Source: Craterostigma plantagineum
Lineage: Eukaryota > Streptophyta > Magnoliopsida > Lamiales > Linderniaceae
Assembly (NCBI GenBank): GCA_027422505.1
Contig: JAPQWV010001546.1
Span: forward strand, 1-64,000
Reading direction: 5' to 3'
Length of the DNA: 64,000 nucleotides
Numbering within the stretch: the stretch's first letter is position 1; every line of letters begins with the position of its first letter. Shown one piece after another: positions 22,060 through 34,060 of this stretch. The position numbers and the translations under genes were made by a program. Under the pieces are notes generated by a model. It saw only the letters and a program-made list of their open reading frames with translations. It searched no databases and was not told the DNA's origin.

Positions 22060-23366
22060 CCTTTTTGATGCCGAAGGGGGAGAATTTGGACAATTAATGC
22101 CGTGTTTTAGGTATTTTGCTTTGGTGTCGGGTTGTTCACTTTTTTGGCCTTAGTTATCTTGGAATGCGATTAATACTATCAGCTTGCTTTTATATGCTTA
22201 TATCTTAATCCCTCTGTGCTTGAGTTTGTGATTTGTTAAGAATTAAGGAATTCCGCACGTAGGCAGGGGGAGCAAACTGATATGGTGTGATAATTTGCGA
22301 CGTTCCATGGTAACTTGAGACATTCCATATGATATGATCGGTAAACTTGAGACATTCCGTGGTTAGGGGTGTTCATCGGTCAGTTCGGTTGGTTTTTTCA
22401 AAATTCGGTTCGGTTTTTCGGTTTCGGTTTTACATATGCTTAATCCGATATCCAAACCGCTTTAATTTGATTCGGTTCGGTTTTTATGATTCGGTTCCGG
22501 TTTTTTTCGGTTCGGTTTCCGGTTAGAAACCGCTTTAATTTGGTTCGGTTCAGTTTTTATGATTCGGTTCCGGTTTTTTCGGTTCGGTTTCCGGTTAGGA
22601 ATTTAATATCAACAAAAAAAATATTATGAGCTGAAAATACATAAAACAATTTATGGTTTTTAAAAACAAAGAAGTTTATGGAACGTGATATGTAGCAAAA
22701 TAATTCAAAGGCTGGAAAAAAAACATGAAAATGGATCAAAATCTAACCAAAATATAAAAACATTCATCTGAAGATACTAGAAATTATTTGGGAGAAAAAT
22801 AGTATTTGATTGGTGAGGAAAACATTCACCAGAAAATGGAAAAAAGTATACCAATGAAATTATATTTACTGTGTTGTTTACGTTATGTGAGAAAAACAAA
22901 TGATTTTGATATTTTTCTATTTTTAATGTAGTATGATAATTTCAGTTCGGTTTTTCGGTTTTTTCGGTTTTACGTATGCCTAATCCGATATACGAACCAT
23001 TTTAATTTGGTTCGGTTCGGTTTTTTACAATTCGGTTCGTTTTTTCGGTTCTGGTCTTTTCGGTTCAGTTATTTACAGTTCGGTCAGTTTTTCGGTTTTT
23101 CGGTTAATTTGAACACCCTATCCGTGGTACTTGAGATGTTCCATATGATATAACCTGGTAATTGCGAAATCTTTGTAAGTGTGCTTTACATAGGTTTATT
23201 AGCAATTAGACAGAGGGAGCATGCTATGAAACTTGATAAATTTATTTGCTCTAATCATATGTCACATGCTTTGATACTTAAACATGCTACGTGCGTAAAT
23301 GGCTTCATCTCGAGTGTACTCATAAAATAGGCATTAATTACTTGTCGTCATCAAAAAGGGGGAGAT
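22060..23366 (+). promoter_or_regulatory. Repeated polypurine tracts before the Copia-2 3' LTR
   Basis: Purine runs occur at about 22072 (GAAGGGGGAGAA), 22264 (GCAGGGGGAGC), 23212 (ACAGAGGGAGC) and 23352-23366 (AAAAAGGGGGAGATT). The last one directly precedes the LTR start TGTAGACC and is the likely functional tract. Like Copia-1, the element has several such tracts. The hAT element lies between the second and third. Confidence 0.7.
22364..23120. mobile_element. Non-autonomous hAT-type miniature element
   Basis: A 757-bp element with near-perfect terminal inverted repeats (TAGGGGTGTTCA at the left, GAACACCCTA at the right) and an exact 8-bp target duplication, TCCGTGGT, at 22356-22363 and 23121-23128. 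Eight-base duplications are the hallmark of hAT elements. Both ends carry dense TTCGGTTCGGTTTT subterminal repeats; the middle (about 22600-22930) is AT-rich and has no coding capacity. It must be moved by a transposase from elsewhere. The intact duplication suggests it never moved after insertion. Confidence 0.92.
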
Positions 23367-24897
23367 TGTAGACCTTTTTGGTCCAACTGTTTATGAGAGT
23401 TTTGATTATTCCAAGTAATTATGTATTATGGGGGGTACAATTTAGAAGACTCGATATGCATGTTATATGATGTTTAAGTATGTGAAAAGGTTCGATTAAA
23501 CGCTTAAACGTGATTAAAGTGTTAGAAAATCGAATTTGAGTGATCTTGTGCTTAACTGGAATATTTATGTGATCACCTGGTTATGAAGGTTATCGTATGA
23601 ATGAAATCCATTGTATGCTGTATAAGGAAAATATATCAACTGTCTGCGAGAAGAAGCTATTTTAGGAAAGAATAGCAATGTGATCACCCGGATAGAAATG
23701 ACTATGCTATATATGGAAAAGATATTCTGATTGAATGCATACATGTGATTGATTTATTTTAGGAAAGAATATCAATGATATATATCCGTTTGAGTGATAT
23801 TTTGTTTGACTCTTGAATCAGTGAATCAATGATCTATATTTCCTTATGCGAATTGGAATTAATATATTTTGGAAAATGATTCATTGATTGGGTTTATATA
23901 TGGTAATGGGTCTATATATGAAATATGCTGACTGACGGATGGAATTAAACTGGAATGAAAATAAATCTGTGGTATTTATGGTAAGTGATCATGTTTGACC
24001 GTTGAGCTTACTTGGTTTATTCTTGGCATGATTCTTTGAGTTAATGCACGTGATTATTGAGCTTTCTCTTGCATATTCTGTGCTTAACTTTCCTTGTGAA
24101 GTGAAGAAGATATTGGTGGTCTATATAGAAGAAAACACTTCACGTTGATGGGAACACAACGAACACACAAGCTGTCGAATTCCTTAGAGTGATTGAGCGT
24201 TAATTTGCGATTCATCGTAGTTTGTGTTGAGTTTTCATTTGCGAATTCTGTACCTTTGAGCGATCTTTAGCAACACCGTACCCTAAACCCTTGTCGTCGG
24301 ACGTGTTGTGTCCGCGGACGCGTTGAACGCACAAAGGACCACGGTTGGAGTCTTTCGCACGTGGAGGGACGAATTTGGTGGATTCGGTGGCCCTTCGGTA
24401 GCAAGTTGCATCCAGTCGGGGAATTGGTTTCCTGGGTTAACGACGTGGATCGAAACTTGGCGTGTGACAGCCTAGGTGGAGGTCTAGTTTCCAAAGTGCT
24501 ACGGTTGTGTACGGGTCAATCATTTTGTAACCATAACCGGTAATACCAGTGATTGATTGGAACTCTTGGGAGATCACACCCCTAGGACAGGATTAAACCC
24601 CAGTTGGGAATATAACCTGTATAAAAATCGCGTCTCACTTTATTTTCTGCTATTTACTTTTCTATGAGACAAACCCGGGACGCGTTCAAATAACTAAGTG
24701 ATATCGTTGAAACGACTTCTGAAAATAATGTGATATTTTTGAAACAGGGTTAGGGAGATAACTTTCATACTCGTACTGCTTTCTGGGAAATAACATACTC
24801 TGCAAATATCTTCTTAAAGAAAAGTATTTTCAAAGAAGAACAAGCCAAAATTTTTATAGCCTAATTCACCCCCCTCTTAGGCATATTTTACACTTCA
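23367..24897 (+). repeat. Copia-2 3' LTR
   Basis: Runs from TGTAGACC, directly after a polypurine tract, to TACACTTCA, 1,531 bp. The promoter region has a TATA-like TCTATATAGAAG near 24120. The last 460 bp match the truncated 5' LTR. The upstream part is AT-rich with short repeated phrases (TTTAGGAAAGAATA twice). The right flank begins ACGAG; the left flank of the 5' LTR is rearranged, so the target duplication cannot be checked. Confidence 0.85.
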
Positions 24898-27050
24898 ACG
24901 AGCATCAGCCCAAAGCATGAGGGAATCAACCCAACCACGCTAACAAGGATATAAGGCATCAACCCAACCATGGCAATCCACCGACGCATCAACGTTGTTC
25001 GTATACTAGCGACGCATCAACATCGCCGACGGTGCATCAACGCCGTCCTGGTGACCTAGAAGCCGCCCCTCACTTTACTTATAACTCAATACCAATTCCC
25101 CACCTCGGCAATCAGCATTCGCTTTTAGCGACATAAATCATGAACTCTACTCACGTGAATCCCCCGAGTGTTTCGTGCATGCTCGTGAAAGGCATAACGC
25201 ATTAATGCCATTTGCTTACCATAATCATGAAATCACGTCATACAATTACACATAAGCACGTAGGCACTAAGCCACATAATCAGCAAGTTAGGCACATACA
25301 AACATGTTATGTGTCGTAGGTGAATTTCGACTTATCTGTCGTCCTTAAGCTAATCGCTAACCGGTCTGGTGAATTTCCAAATATTTTGTTCCTTAGACAT
25401 AAAAAAGGGTATAAAGTTAGTGTATATACCACATTAATTGGCTGTATGAATTTTCTTTCCAAATTTTTTTCAAAAACCGTTATGGCTTATACCGAAATTG
25501 ACCCAGAAAAATACTGGTAGGCTATTTATGATTGGGCGTTGAAAGAGCCTATGCTCATTGAAATTAGAATATTTTTCTCATTAAATGATGTAAAAGTATT
25601 ATTTTTTTATAACCTAAAACGTTTTTATCTAAGGGGTTCAATTCGCGAAATGCACTCATAAATACGCGAAACTCTAAGACTCGTGAACTTTTTTGGATTC
25701 AAAATTCGTGAAGCTTGGGTGATTCGTGAACTAGTTCAAACCCTTATAATTCGTGAACGATCCTAAGTCCACTTCGCGAACCCTAGCTAAATCTTGAACC
25801 TCACGGACTTCGCGAACTCTAACCTAATTCGCGAAGCTCATCTCTCGACCCATATCGCGAACATTGATCGCCAAGTCTCACTTAGCTCTTTCACTTCGCG
25901 AAGTCACACACATTACACTTCCTAGAATTCGGTACCTTGTATCAATTCGTGAAATAGGATTCGTGAAGTTTGTGTGGTTCGTGAACTATCCTACTTCGCA
26001 AACGACTCTACTTATAATTTGCAAAGTGTCCCATACTCACAATTCGCGAACTCTAGTTCTCTCATTCGCCAACCTTACTTCGCGAAGTGCCTCTCCTACT
26101 CATAGTTCGCGAATGCATGGATTCGCCAAGTCCATCTAATTCGCGAAGCGCATTACTCAACCTATAGTTCGCGAACTATCTTACTTCGCGATCTAACCTA
26201 CGCAAAGTTTCACAGAATTCGCAAACCATTCTTGGTTCGCGAATTCTTTATATGATCCACGATTCGCAGATTGTTGAACTCGTGAAACCCTTGTTTCATG
26301 AATCCAAGCACGGAAGACAATTGAGTTCGCGGACCTTATGCTTACTTTGGCTCGCGATCTAGAGTTCGTGAAGTTCATACTTCACGACCCCAACCATACT
26401 AAACAATTCCCAATTCGCGAAACTCTATGTTTAGAGATCAAAAGTTAGTTTTTCTCAAGAACACTTTAAAGATTGAATGAGTTTCAAAAACCCTAAAATC
26501 AAATTAGTAAAAAACGAGTTTTAAACAGATTTTGAGTGTGCTAATTATCCTAATCATACTAGATTCGAACCAATAACCAAGATTACAAGCTAACAATCGT
26601 AAATCGCATAATAAAATTCCATACCTTCTTCAAACTCAAGATCGAATTCTCTTCCTTCTCTCTAGCTCGAGTTTTGAGTGTGAAAATATCTTAGATTTTA
26701 ATTATAAAAGTGAAGGTTTTTAGATAAACATAAAATTTTCTAAGGCATGGTTGATGGGACTTGGTTAACGTGAATCTTCCCTTTTTTAAGGAACTTTGTT
26801 TCCCAAGGTTGACTTAAATTTTGGGACTAAATTTGAAGTCTCGCCCAAATCATAACCATAGTCCAAATGGCTTATCCTTACTAATATTGTTATCTCAATC
26901 TTCTTTATTCTATGTTTCGAAAATTCCAAACAAGTTAGGTGTCATAAGGCACATAATTAAATGCACAAATTCATATAATCACTTAAGCACGAAATTCATA
27001 AACCACATAGGCATAAATCGTGCACGTAAATTTATTGGCTAATAGGCTCA
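24898..27050 (-). repeat. Gypsy LTR fragment, minus strand
   Basis: No gene is visible. Compared with the LTR copies at 46959-55274 and 62588-64000, it has the same order in the minus direction: an AT-rich start with CACATAA-like phrases (about 27000-26800), a zone dense in TTCGCGAA (26420-25630), the splice-donor-like block (25345-25306), and a short GCATCAAC repeat at 25045-24910. Neither LTR end is recognisable, so it is a fragment or its ends have diverged. Copia-2 abuts it on the left and an inverted relative on the right. Confidence 0.6.
25625..26425. repeat. TTCGCGAA/TTCGTGAA word-rich zone
   Basis: About 28 copies of the palindrome TTCGCGAA or one-base variants, chiefly TTCGTGAA, are spread over 800 bases at irregular spacing in otherwise unrelated AT-rich sequence. 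It is neither a tandem array nor coding. Confidence 0.85.
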
Positions 27051-27059
27051 CGGGACTCG

Positions 27060-28511
27060 CATTCTACATTAGTGACTACTATATGTTAGTGATTGATTTA
27101 AGCTTCGTGACGTAGGTTTTGATGCTCAAAGTGTTCGTGGTCTATGTTTGCAAGTAAATAAAAGTTTTCGGTGCTAAATGTATGTAATGTTTTCGGCAAG
27201 GTTTATTTGGATTTTCAGCATTTTATTGAAGCTTTCGGATCTAAACTTTTCGGCATACATTTAATAAAGTTCTCGGTATAGTACAAAGAAGTTTTCAGCA
27301 CTACTTTAAGTTTTCAATAAAGTCATGAAGTTTTCGGCATTTTTATTATGTTTTCGACATGATTAAATTTTCGGCAATTCATACTTTTCGACATATTAGG
27401 GTTTTCGTAGTTCAGGGTTTCTGAGTTTCTCGGGAGGATTTTGATAATTAGGGTTAGGGAAAATTTTTAGACTGACATGACTTAACAAATATACTTATAA
27501 GATAATATTTTCGTGCTCAGAGGTTCGAAGCGTAGAGAAATTACCAGATTACGTGACTAATTTTATCAGGACAGGTAGGTGAATCATTCATCTACAACGC
27601 GTAAACACCTACCTGATTTATGTGCTCTTATGTGATTCAGTGCATTACGTGATTTACATGTTTTACAGATATTTCATATATCATCATATTATATGCATGG
27701 CACATGCATATCATATCAAGTTGGGATATACTTTTATCGTGTTGAGACCGTAATAATTTGACGTATCAGTGAGCGCGGTAGTTCGAGATTATTGTTATTT
27801 TATGACTCGTTGAGGAGTCGAGGTTAGTACTCATATGACACCTGAAGACAGACAGGCGTGATCGATCTATCTACCCGGGCGTGAAAGTCACGAGGTGCAA
27901 AACCATCGTGATTATGTTTTCAGTGGAGGGAGCGACCTGACAGTGCAGTTGCGTGATCGTCAAAACGCTGTCGGCGTAGGCTGCCGACGGAAGAGCAACC
28001 TAGCAGGGCAGTTGCGTGATCGTCAAAACGTTGTTAGTGTAAGCTTCCGTTAGACTATTGTTGTACTATAGGTGCGCGAGGTATCGAGTCTGACCTAGGG
28101 CCCTGTGTTGTGTGATTTGAGATAGGATTGTGGGAAGAGAAAGAGCGTATGTTGCATGTGAGACATTGGGACTGGGGCTGAGTGTGCACGTGCATTCATG
28201 TTTTTTTATTCACCTACTGGGCAAATCGCTCAGTGTTTACGTGTTGTAAGTAGTGAGTCTGACGCTGATATGCGTCAAGACTGAGGCGGCTGGTGGCGGT
28301 GCTCCACGGACTTTTGAGGGCGGGGCGGTACATGGATGAAGACCTGTGGAGCGATAATAGGGTTTATGTTCTTTTGCAATTTGGGGCTACGGACTTTGTA
28401 TAGACTTAACTCAGTAGAAAATCTTTTGTTGTAATATATTATAAAAAGACGGGCCTTCCACGGCTTACGTTCCGGAAATCCACCACTAACCTTACTTATG
28501 AGGGTCGTTAC
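27060..28511 (+). repeat. Gypsy LTR fragment, plus strand
   Basis: Plus-strand order: a zone rich in TTTTCGGCA (27145-27420), the splice-donor-like block ACAGGTAGGTG ... CTACAACGCG (27567-27605), a two-copy repeat around GCAGTTGCGTGATCGTCAAA (27930-28030), a stem-loop-like segment near 28212, and a tail whose CTTACGTTCCGGAAATCCACCACTA stretch (28470-28495, written here only as a location) parallels the end of the LTR at 46959. It probably ends near GGGTCGTTACG at 28511, where copia RNase H sequence begins. Confidence 0.6.
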
Positions 28512-28514
28512 GCT

Positions 28515-28755
28515 TACTGTGGTACCAGTTGCGGACAGACCGTTTACACTTTGCTGGGATAATAGCGGTGTAGTTGCGCAAGCAAAAGAACCATGTTCTT
28601 ATAGCAAGTCCAAACATATTAAGAGCAAATATCACATACTAAGTGAGTTCGTTGAAAACGTGGCGGACCCACTCATGAAGCCCTTGTCCCAGGCAGTTAT
28701 GGAACAACATCTGGACAAGATGGGGCTACGATACCATTGTGACTGGCATTAGGTG
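28515..28755 (+). pseudogene. Copia-4 RNase H C-terminus
   Basis: The frame to the stop at about 28752 reads VPVADRPFTLCWDNSGV, then AQAKEPCSYSKSKHIKSKYH and ADPLMKPLSQ, ending in a His-x5-MGLRY block. This is the end of copia pol of the Angela/Ale kind, in which NSGA-x-AQAKEP and the RTKHI-like SKHI block are usual. The rest of pol is missing, replaced on the left by a gypsy LTR. It lies 32 bases before the LTR start at 28788, the correct spacing for an element's 3' end. Confidence 0.8.
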
Positions 28756-28787
28756 CAGCACATGGCATTCGAGTGCAAGTGGGAGGC

Positions 28788-31165
28788 TGTTAGGGAGTGT
28801 GCCCTCGGAATGCCATACGAGGACTAGGAATAGTATAAGGCGCACGATGATGTATAGGTCGCTAGACAGTTTTATTGTACATACTGTCAAAATAAAGTAC
28901 TGAATATTATTTACATTATAATAAAGGCATTATTATTTAGTTATCGAATTAATGTCTGCTTGGCATTCGGCGGTGCGATGTGACACCCAAATGTTTGAGT
29001 TGGACGTCTGATTCTCGTGGGGACGAGAGAGGAGACACCGGACGGTCCTTAATCTCAGGATTAAATGAAAAGTCCATAAGTCTAAGGATTCTAGGTGGGT
29101 GACTAGATATCCGAATATGACTTATCCATTGGCGACTACATAGTATCGGTAGTGTCACCGATTACCTGAGAGGTTGTGGGTCATGATGGAGATATCGGTG
29201 ATCGGAGAGATTGCGTATTCAGACATTCGGCTCGTATTCGTCTCAATCACATGGCTAGGATGTTGTCGATGATTGAACGAATGACTATAGCAGCCTCTGA
29301 CTGATAGGGTCACTGGCGGATTTGCGTTCGCGATTTCGGTTGTCGCTAGTTGGCTAGACCAGCAAGTGTTCGGAAATGGGACACGGGCCAATAGCGAAAC
29401 ACAACTTAATTTACGGAGGTGATTACCGGGCTTTGACTGCTATCGGGACTCACTGCCTATATTCATATAGGTTAACGTCCTATGACGTAATCGTAGAACG
29501 AGGATTGTAAAGCCTTCGGCCGAAGCTTGGAAAACTCGCTCGTATTAGATACGGAGCGGAGTTTAATTAATCGGTTAGGTCTCGATTATATATAACATAG
29601 AGTTAGGTTAGTGAGTTTGACATTTACATGGCTCTCACCTAACCGGAACGCAAGTGAAAGGCGTAAGAGTTATTAAAATGTATACACTATTGTTGGTTCG
29701 CTCGAATTTCGATTAGATCAAAATTCGTTCTCAACTGGGATCTGTCTACTACCACGGGATAGGCTAGGCGAATACTGGGACTCGTGGATTCCACCCATGC
29801 CAGTTGAGACCGACCTAGAGAGTCGCGCTTAGAAATGGTAATGGCCTCGAACAAAAATGGTGGGCTTTTCTTTAGAACCTAACGAACGGGAATAATTAGG
29901 ACTTATGATTGTCGTAAGCGCTTTATTAATTAACTAAATGAGGCTCGATTGTAAATAAAATAATTAAATTGGATTTAATTATTTTATTATTTAAAATTGA
30001 GGGACTAAGTTAAGAATTTAGAAACCTCATGGGCCAGAACGGAATAAATTTAAAATGTGCATGTTGACTTGGTCTTGTACACGTGTCTAGCATGCCACAT
30101 TAGTTGATGTGGCATATGAGTCACACTTTGAGAGCTTGACAAGAGTTATAAAAAATTAATAAAGTAATGATAGTGGATTTTTACTACATGAAATAACATG
30201 ACACCTCACTTGCTTAAAAAGTAAGAATTATTGGCTAAGAGTTAAAGAGGTACTTGGTACTTAACAAAAGAACAACCAACGTGAGTCATGCTCTAAGCCA
30301 AATGTACTTGGTACAAATTACTCAATATAAAGCTAGAGAAAAACGTGTGGTGAGTTCTGAAATTTCTAAGGCCACATACTTCAAGCCACGGGATCATTGA
30401 CGAGTCCCGACACCCGAACCGAACTATGTCTAGCCATCGGGAGTAGTCTCGGAGGTTCGATCAAGGACATACCGATGTGACAATCTAACCCGGAGCCCCC
30501 GGGAACCAGACGAGGTGCTGCGACGTCCATCCGAGGTGTAATCACGTACACTGACAGTATGTTTCGAACCTACTGATTTGATTTTACGAAAAATACCAAA
30601 TGACATTGGAATGATTCGAAAGACCCCTCGTTGCGATTGCTGGGAAGTCTAGAATCAATCTAGAAAATTTGGTATCGATCAGAAATCATTTCGGTTATCA
30701 AACTGAAGAAAGACGGCAGACGGCCGCTTTACTCGAATTGATAATTTCTAACCACTGATCATTGCAAAAAATAACAAAAGATATTAGAATGATTCGAAAG
30801 ATCCCTCGTTGCGAACGTTGGGAAGTGTAGAATTATTTTGGAAATTTGGTATCGATCGAAAATCGTTTCGGTCTCCTAACTGGCGAAATCTGCGACTGCC
30901 GCTTTGTTCGAACTAATTTGGAATTAAATTATAAATTCTAATAAATTTGATTAAATTCGAATTTAGGAAATTCGAATTAATCATGGTTACCCGAGGCTTA
31001 GGGCGGTACTTGGAGTTGGGCCTCGGGAGAAGCCGAAGGGCGTTCGGTCGAATTTAGATATTAAAAATAAAAATTCGCCACGCTACGCCGCTCGGTTCAA
31101 ACCGCGCTTCCTCTATCGCCACGTTGCGCTGTTCAGGGGCCGGCATTGATAAATAGGGCCCAACA
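28788..31165 (+). repeat. Copia-4 LTR
   Basis: A purine run (AAGTGGGAGGC) is followed by TGTTAGGGAGTGTGCCCTC, and the LTR ends GGGCCCAACA at 31165, next to a PBS-like site; length about 2.38 kb. It has no gene. A stretch of about 170 bases is duplicated in tandem (about 30585-30750 and 30770-30935, sharing GAATGATTCGAAAGA and CCCTCGTTGCGA). Coding-like frames within are chance. A related LTR occurs at 39456-39665 plus 41822-43040. Confidence 0.8.
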
Positions 31166-32265
31166 GTTGTATCAGAGATATGGCTCATTAATGGTTCGAC
31201 CGAAGGCCTCGAAAACCGATGTGGCGAATGAACGGTCGACATAGTTTGGAGACTATCGTTGCTCGTGAGATCGATCGAGCACCCGGCGTCAAAATTCTGT
31301 GTTGCATGTTTATGTGGGACATTTACGCGGGCTTAGGTTCGAACTGGGTTATTTGTCTAAGGGCCATTTGCTGCCCCCTGGATGGATTACGAGATGTTCG
31401 GGAAATAATTCCCCCTGTGTTGTATTTAGTTATATTTTATCGCTTTATTAGATAAGTTAGATAAAATGACAGCCGTTCGACGCAAGGCGAGATTGGAGGG
31501 TTCGACGACCATCGTGACGATGAGTCAACGTTTGAAGATCGAAGACCCCGGTCGTTTTACGACCCATGTAATAGGACCGTTTAGTAATAACCCGCATATT
31601 TGTCCATTTAATTTTGCTAGGGTTAGAAATTTAATTAATGCGTTTATGTGCTCGTGCTTAATTTCCCCTTTGCTATGAGATTACAAAATATCTCCGAAAG
31701 GAATTCTAAGCGAGTAAAGGGATTAGATGCCCTGTCTTCTATCAAGGTCGGGTTTCGTTGTTACGAACCTAAATGCAAGGTTTGGTTTCGGGTATGCCGG
31801 TGCCTTGCATTTTCTTTCGTTCAGCTTGCTCGTTTGCGCTAGCGCCGCTTTCCAAGACCACAATGTGCGCTAAAACGTATGGTGCAAGTGTGTGGCTTTG
31901 AGAAAAGTTGATAGGTCGCAGTTAGACAGTCATACCGCCTTGTTTCGAGATTACCGGTGGGGTTCCCTGACTGAGACAAAGATAATTGAGACAGTCGACA
32001 AGGTCGGATTCGTGCGAAGCACGACTTCGTGGTCCGCTGCAAACCAATAAAATGACAGAGGTTGAGTTGCATCCGCCCACGGGGACATCAACTCCACCAT
32101 CGAAGTTATCAAGAAACTTCCGAAACATCCAATAGGAGAAAAATGGAGTTTATGAAAAGATAGTTGGAGTCAAACGGAAGAAGTCCTTATTCGCATTTGT
32201 TGATCTATACAATCGATTTAATAGACCTTTTATTTTCTGCAGTATTTTCTCTCAGTGTAAGTTAT
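31166..32265 (+). other. Copia-4 leader with weak primer site
   Basis: Right after the LTR, TTGTATCAGAGA (31167-31178) differs from the Met-tRNA primer site TGGTATCAGAGC at two positions. The following 1.1 kb has only short, unconvincing frames. It is the untranslated leader, perhaps with an unrecognised insertion. Confidence 0.55.
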
Positions 32266-32815
32266 GTCTACCGCTTTAAACATACTGCCTCAAGGAGAAT
32301 AGGTTGACTGGGTCAAACTATTCAGACTGGCTTCGCAACCTGAGGATTTTCCTCCAGATTGAGAACCTGGTTTATATCCTTGACTCTGAGTTATCGCCGG
32401 CCCGAGGGGCGCGGGCAACCGAGCAGGCTCGTGCTGCTTATGACAAGCGACTGCACGACGAGCAGCTCGTAAAGGCTCATATCTTCGGATCGATGAGTAA
32501 CACGCTGGAGCGTAGCCTTGAAGGTATCGCTGACGCTCGAGCGATGATTCAGCATCTAAAAGAGATTTACGGTGAGACGTCAAGGACAGCTCACTATGCG
32601 GCTTCATCGCAGCTCTTCCGATCGAGGGTGAGAACGTAGGTGAACATGTTATGAATATGATCACCATGATTGAGAGGTTTGAGACTCTCAATTTCCGATT
32701 TGATCAGGAATTACAAAACGATCTCATCTTGCAGTCTCTCCCTCTGTCCTTCAACGCTTTCATTGTGAACTATCATCTGAACGGCATGACGCTGACGCTT
32801 CCTGATCTGATGAAG
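32266..32815 (+). pseudogene. Copia-4 gag N-terminal part
   Basis: An ATG at 32266 (MSTALNILPQGE) is followed by one shift into NRLTGSNYSDWLRNLRIF, the conserved start of Angela/Ale-type gag. UBN2-like segments follow: LVKAHIFGSMSNTLERSLEG, then LKEIYGETSRTAHYA (about 32560), a break near 32637, and NMITMIERFETLNF to LILQSLPLSFNAFIVNYHLN (about 32760). It stops being gag-like after LPDLM at about 32814, where a gypsy LTR begins. The remainder of gag and pol is absent here. Confidence 0.8.
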
Positions 32816-34060
32816 TGGCCCGCGAAAACCCAAAGTCGGCCTGGCGCTATCTCACGACCCGCGAAATGCTTCAGCCCCGCGAACCTGAAACCCTGGCCCG
32901 TGAAACCTGTTTTACTCACACATCAAAAACTTTTGGCCCGCGACAAAGTTTCACGACCCGAAAACCCAATCGGCCGACTTTTCTATTTACTTTAAATTAT
33001 CTCCCTCAATTAGCAAACTATAAAGCAGCGGCAGAGCATATATCAACCATCAAACTTAGCTTGTTTACTCGATGGTTAACTCGAATGGTTAATTTGAATG
33101 GTCTCACTTATAAAATTGCTAGAGGCGAATCTGAACTATCATTCGCAACACACATGATTCCAGATTCACATAAACACGTAAGCAAATTATAGAACTCATA
33201 TCTCGAGTTCGAATTCACGTCATAGCACATTAAGAACATCATAAAAATTCCACAAATCTTAAAATAAACTATTTGGAGCTCGGATGACATTTCATCCGGA
33301 TTCTAAACATATTTAGGATTGCAATACGTTTTAAAAAGGGTTTGTAGGGGTTAAAAACCACCTACCTATCCTCCAAGCTAAGTTTGATGGTTGTTTATGA
33401 TGTTTGAGCTAATCTACTTCCCTTGCTTTTCGTCTGTCACCTATTTTGCTCTAACCTCCATTAATCCACCAAACCACGTCAAACCTTAGTCACGTAAGCT
33501 TACTGAATATTTATAAGTTAAGTTAAAATTCTTACCTACTCGGTTTAGCTAAATGATTATAACGACGTTTGAGCTTGTCGAGTGCTGATCTTCTCCTTCA
33601 TTTTCTTCTAGCTTTGTTCGTCACCTTCTTTCTTATTTATTCTCTTTCCTTTTTGCTTTCTATTTTCGTTTTCTACTTGTAGATGATATTAGTTGTTTTC
33701 ATATAGGGTTACAGGGTAATGGCAAGCCTCAACGTGTTTTACCCTCTCCACTAAGAAATCCCATGCTTATCCTAGGTTAGTTGGGCCTGTATTTATGTCC
33801 TTGGGCCTTTCTTAATTCATTTGGTCCGTTTCCTTTACTAATTAATTCCCTCCATGTTGGGCCTTGCTTATTTATTTGGGTTTATTATTTGGTCTATTTT
33901 GTTGCTTGGCTTTCTAATCATTTCGGGCCATAATATTTTATTTAACTCTCGGACCCAATTATTATTTTCGGTTTCATCCGAATTTTTTTTGTTCGGAAAT
34001 CAACTTCACTAATTTCGAACATTACAAAAATAATTCCGTATTAATTTTACGGGTATTACA
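32816..34060 (-). repeat. Gypsy LTR 5' part, minus strand
   Basis: On the minus strand it starts TGTAATACCCGTAAAATT at 34060 and runs down to about 32816, where it joins copia gag. A small zone with the word CCCGCGAA (about six copies, 32820-32960) lies where other copies of this LTR type have their word-rich zone. The splice-donor block and LTR end are missing. No polypurine tract lies beside the LTR start. No gene is visible. Confidence 0.65.

Larger units (their letters stand above)
13550..24897 (+). mobile_element. Copia-2: SIRE-like Ty1/copia element with nested insertions
   Basis: A plus-strand copia element bounded by a 5'-truncated LTR (13612-14072) and a full 3' LTR (23367-24897), with PBS, gag, protease, integrase, RT, RNase H, a short 3' coiled-coil frame and several polypurine tracts. 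LINE-2 (18745-21229) and a hAT miniature element (22364-23120) are inserted in it. Many frameshifts disable it. Without the two insertions the body is about 8.1 kb, a plausible size for the SIRE lineage. Copia-1 at 1-10.8 kb has the same overall plan. Confidence 0.75.

Noticed and set aside
25625..26425. CRISPR-like or satellite array
   Set aside because: Words are only 8 bases, irregularly spaced and divergent, and this is a plant genome; there are no repeat-spacer units and no tandem periodicity.
31839..32128. Minus-strand frames in the Copia-4 leader
   Set aside because: Short, overlapping each other in different frames, with no motif; consistent with chance.
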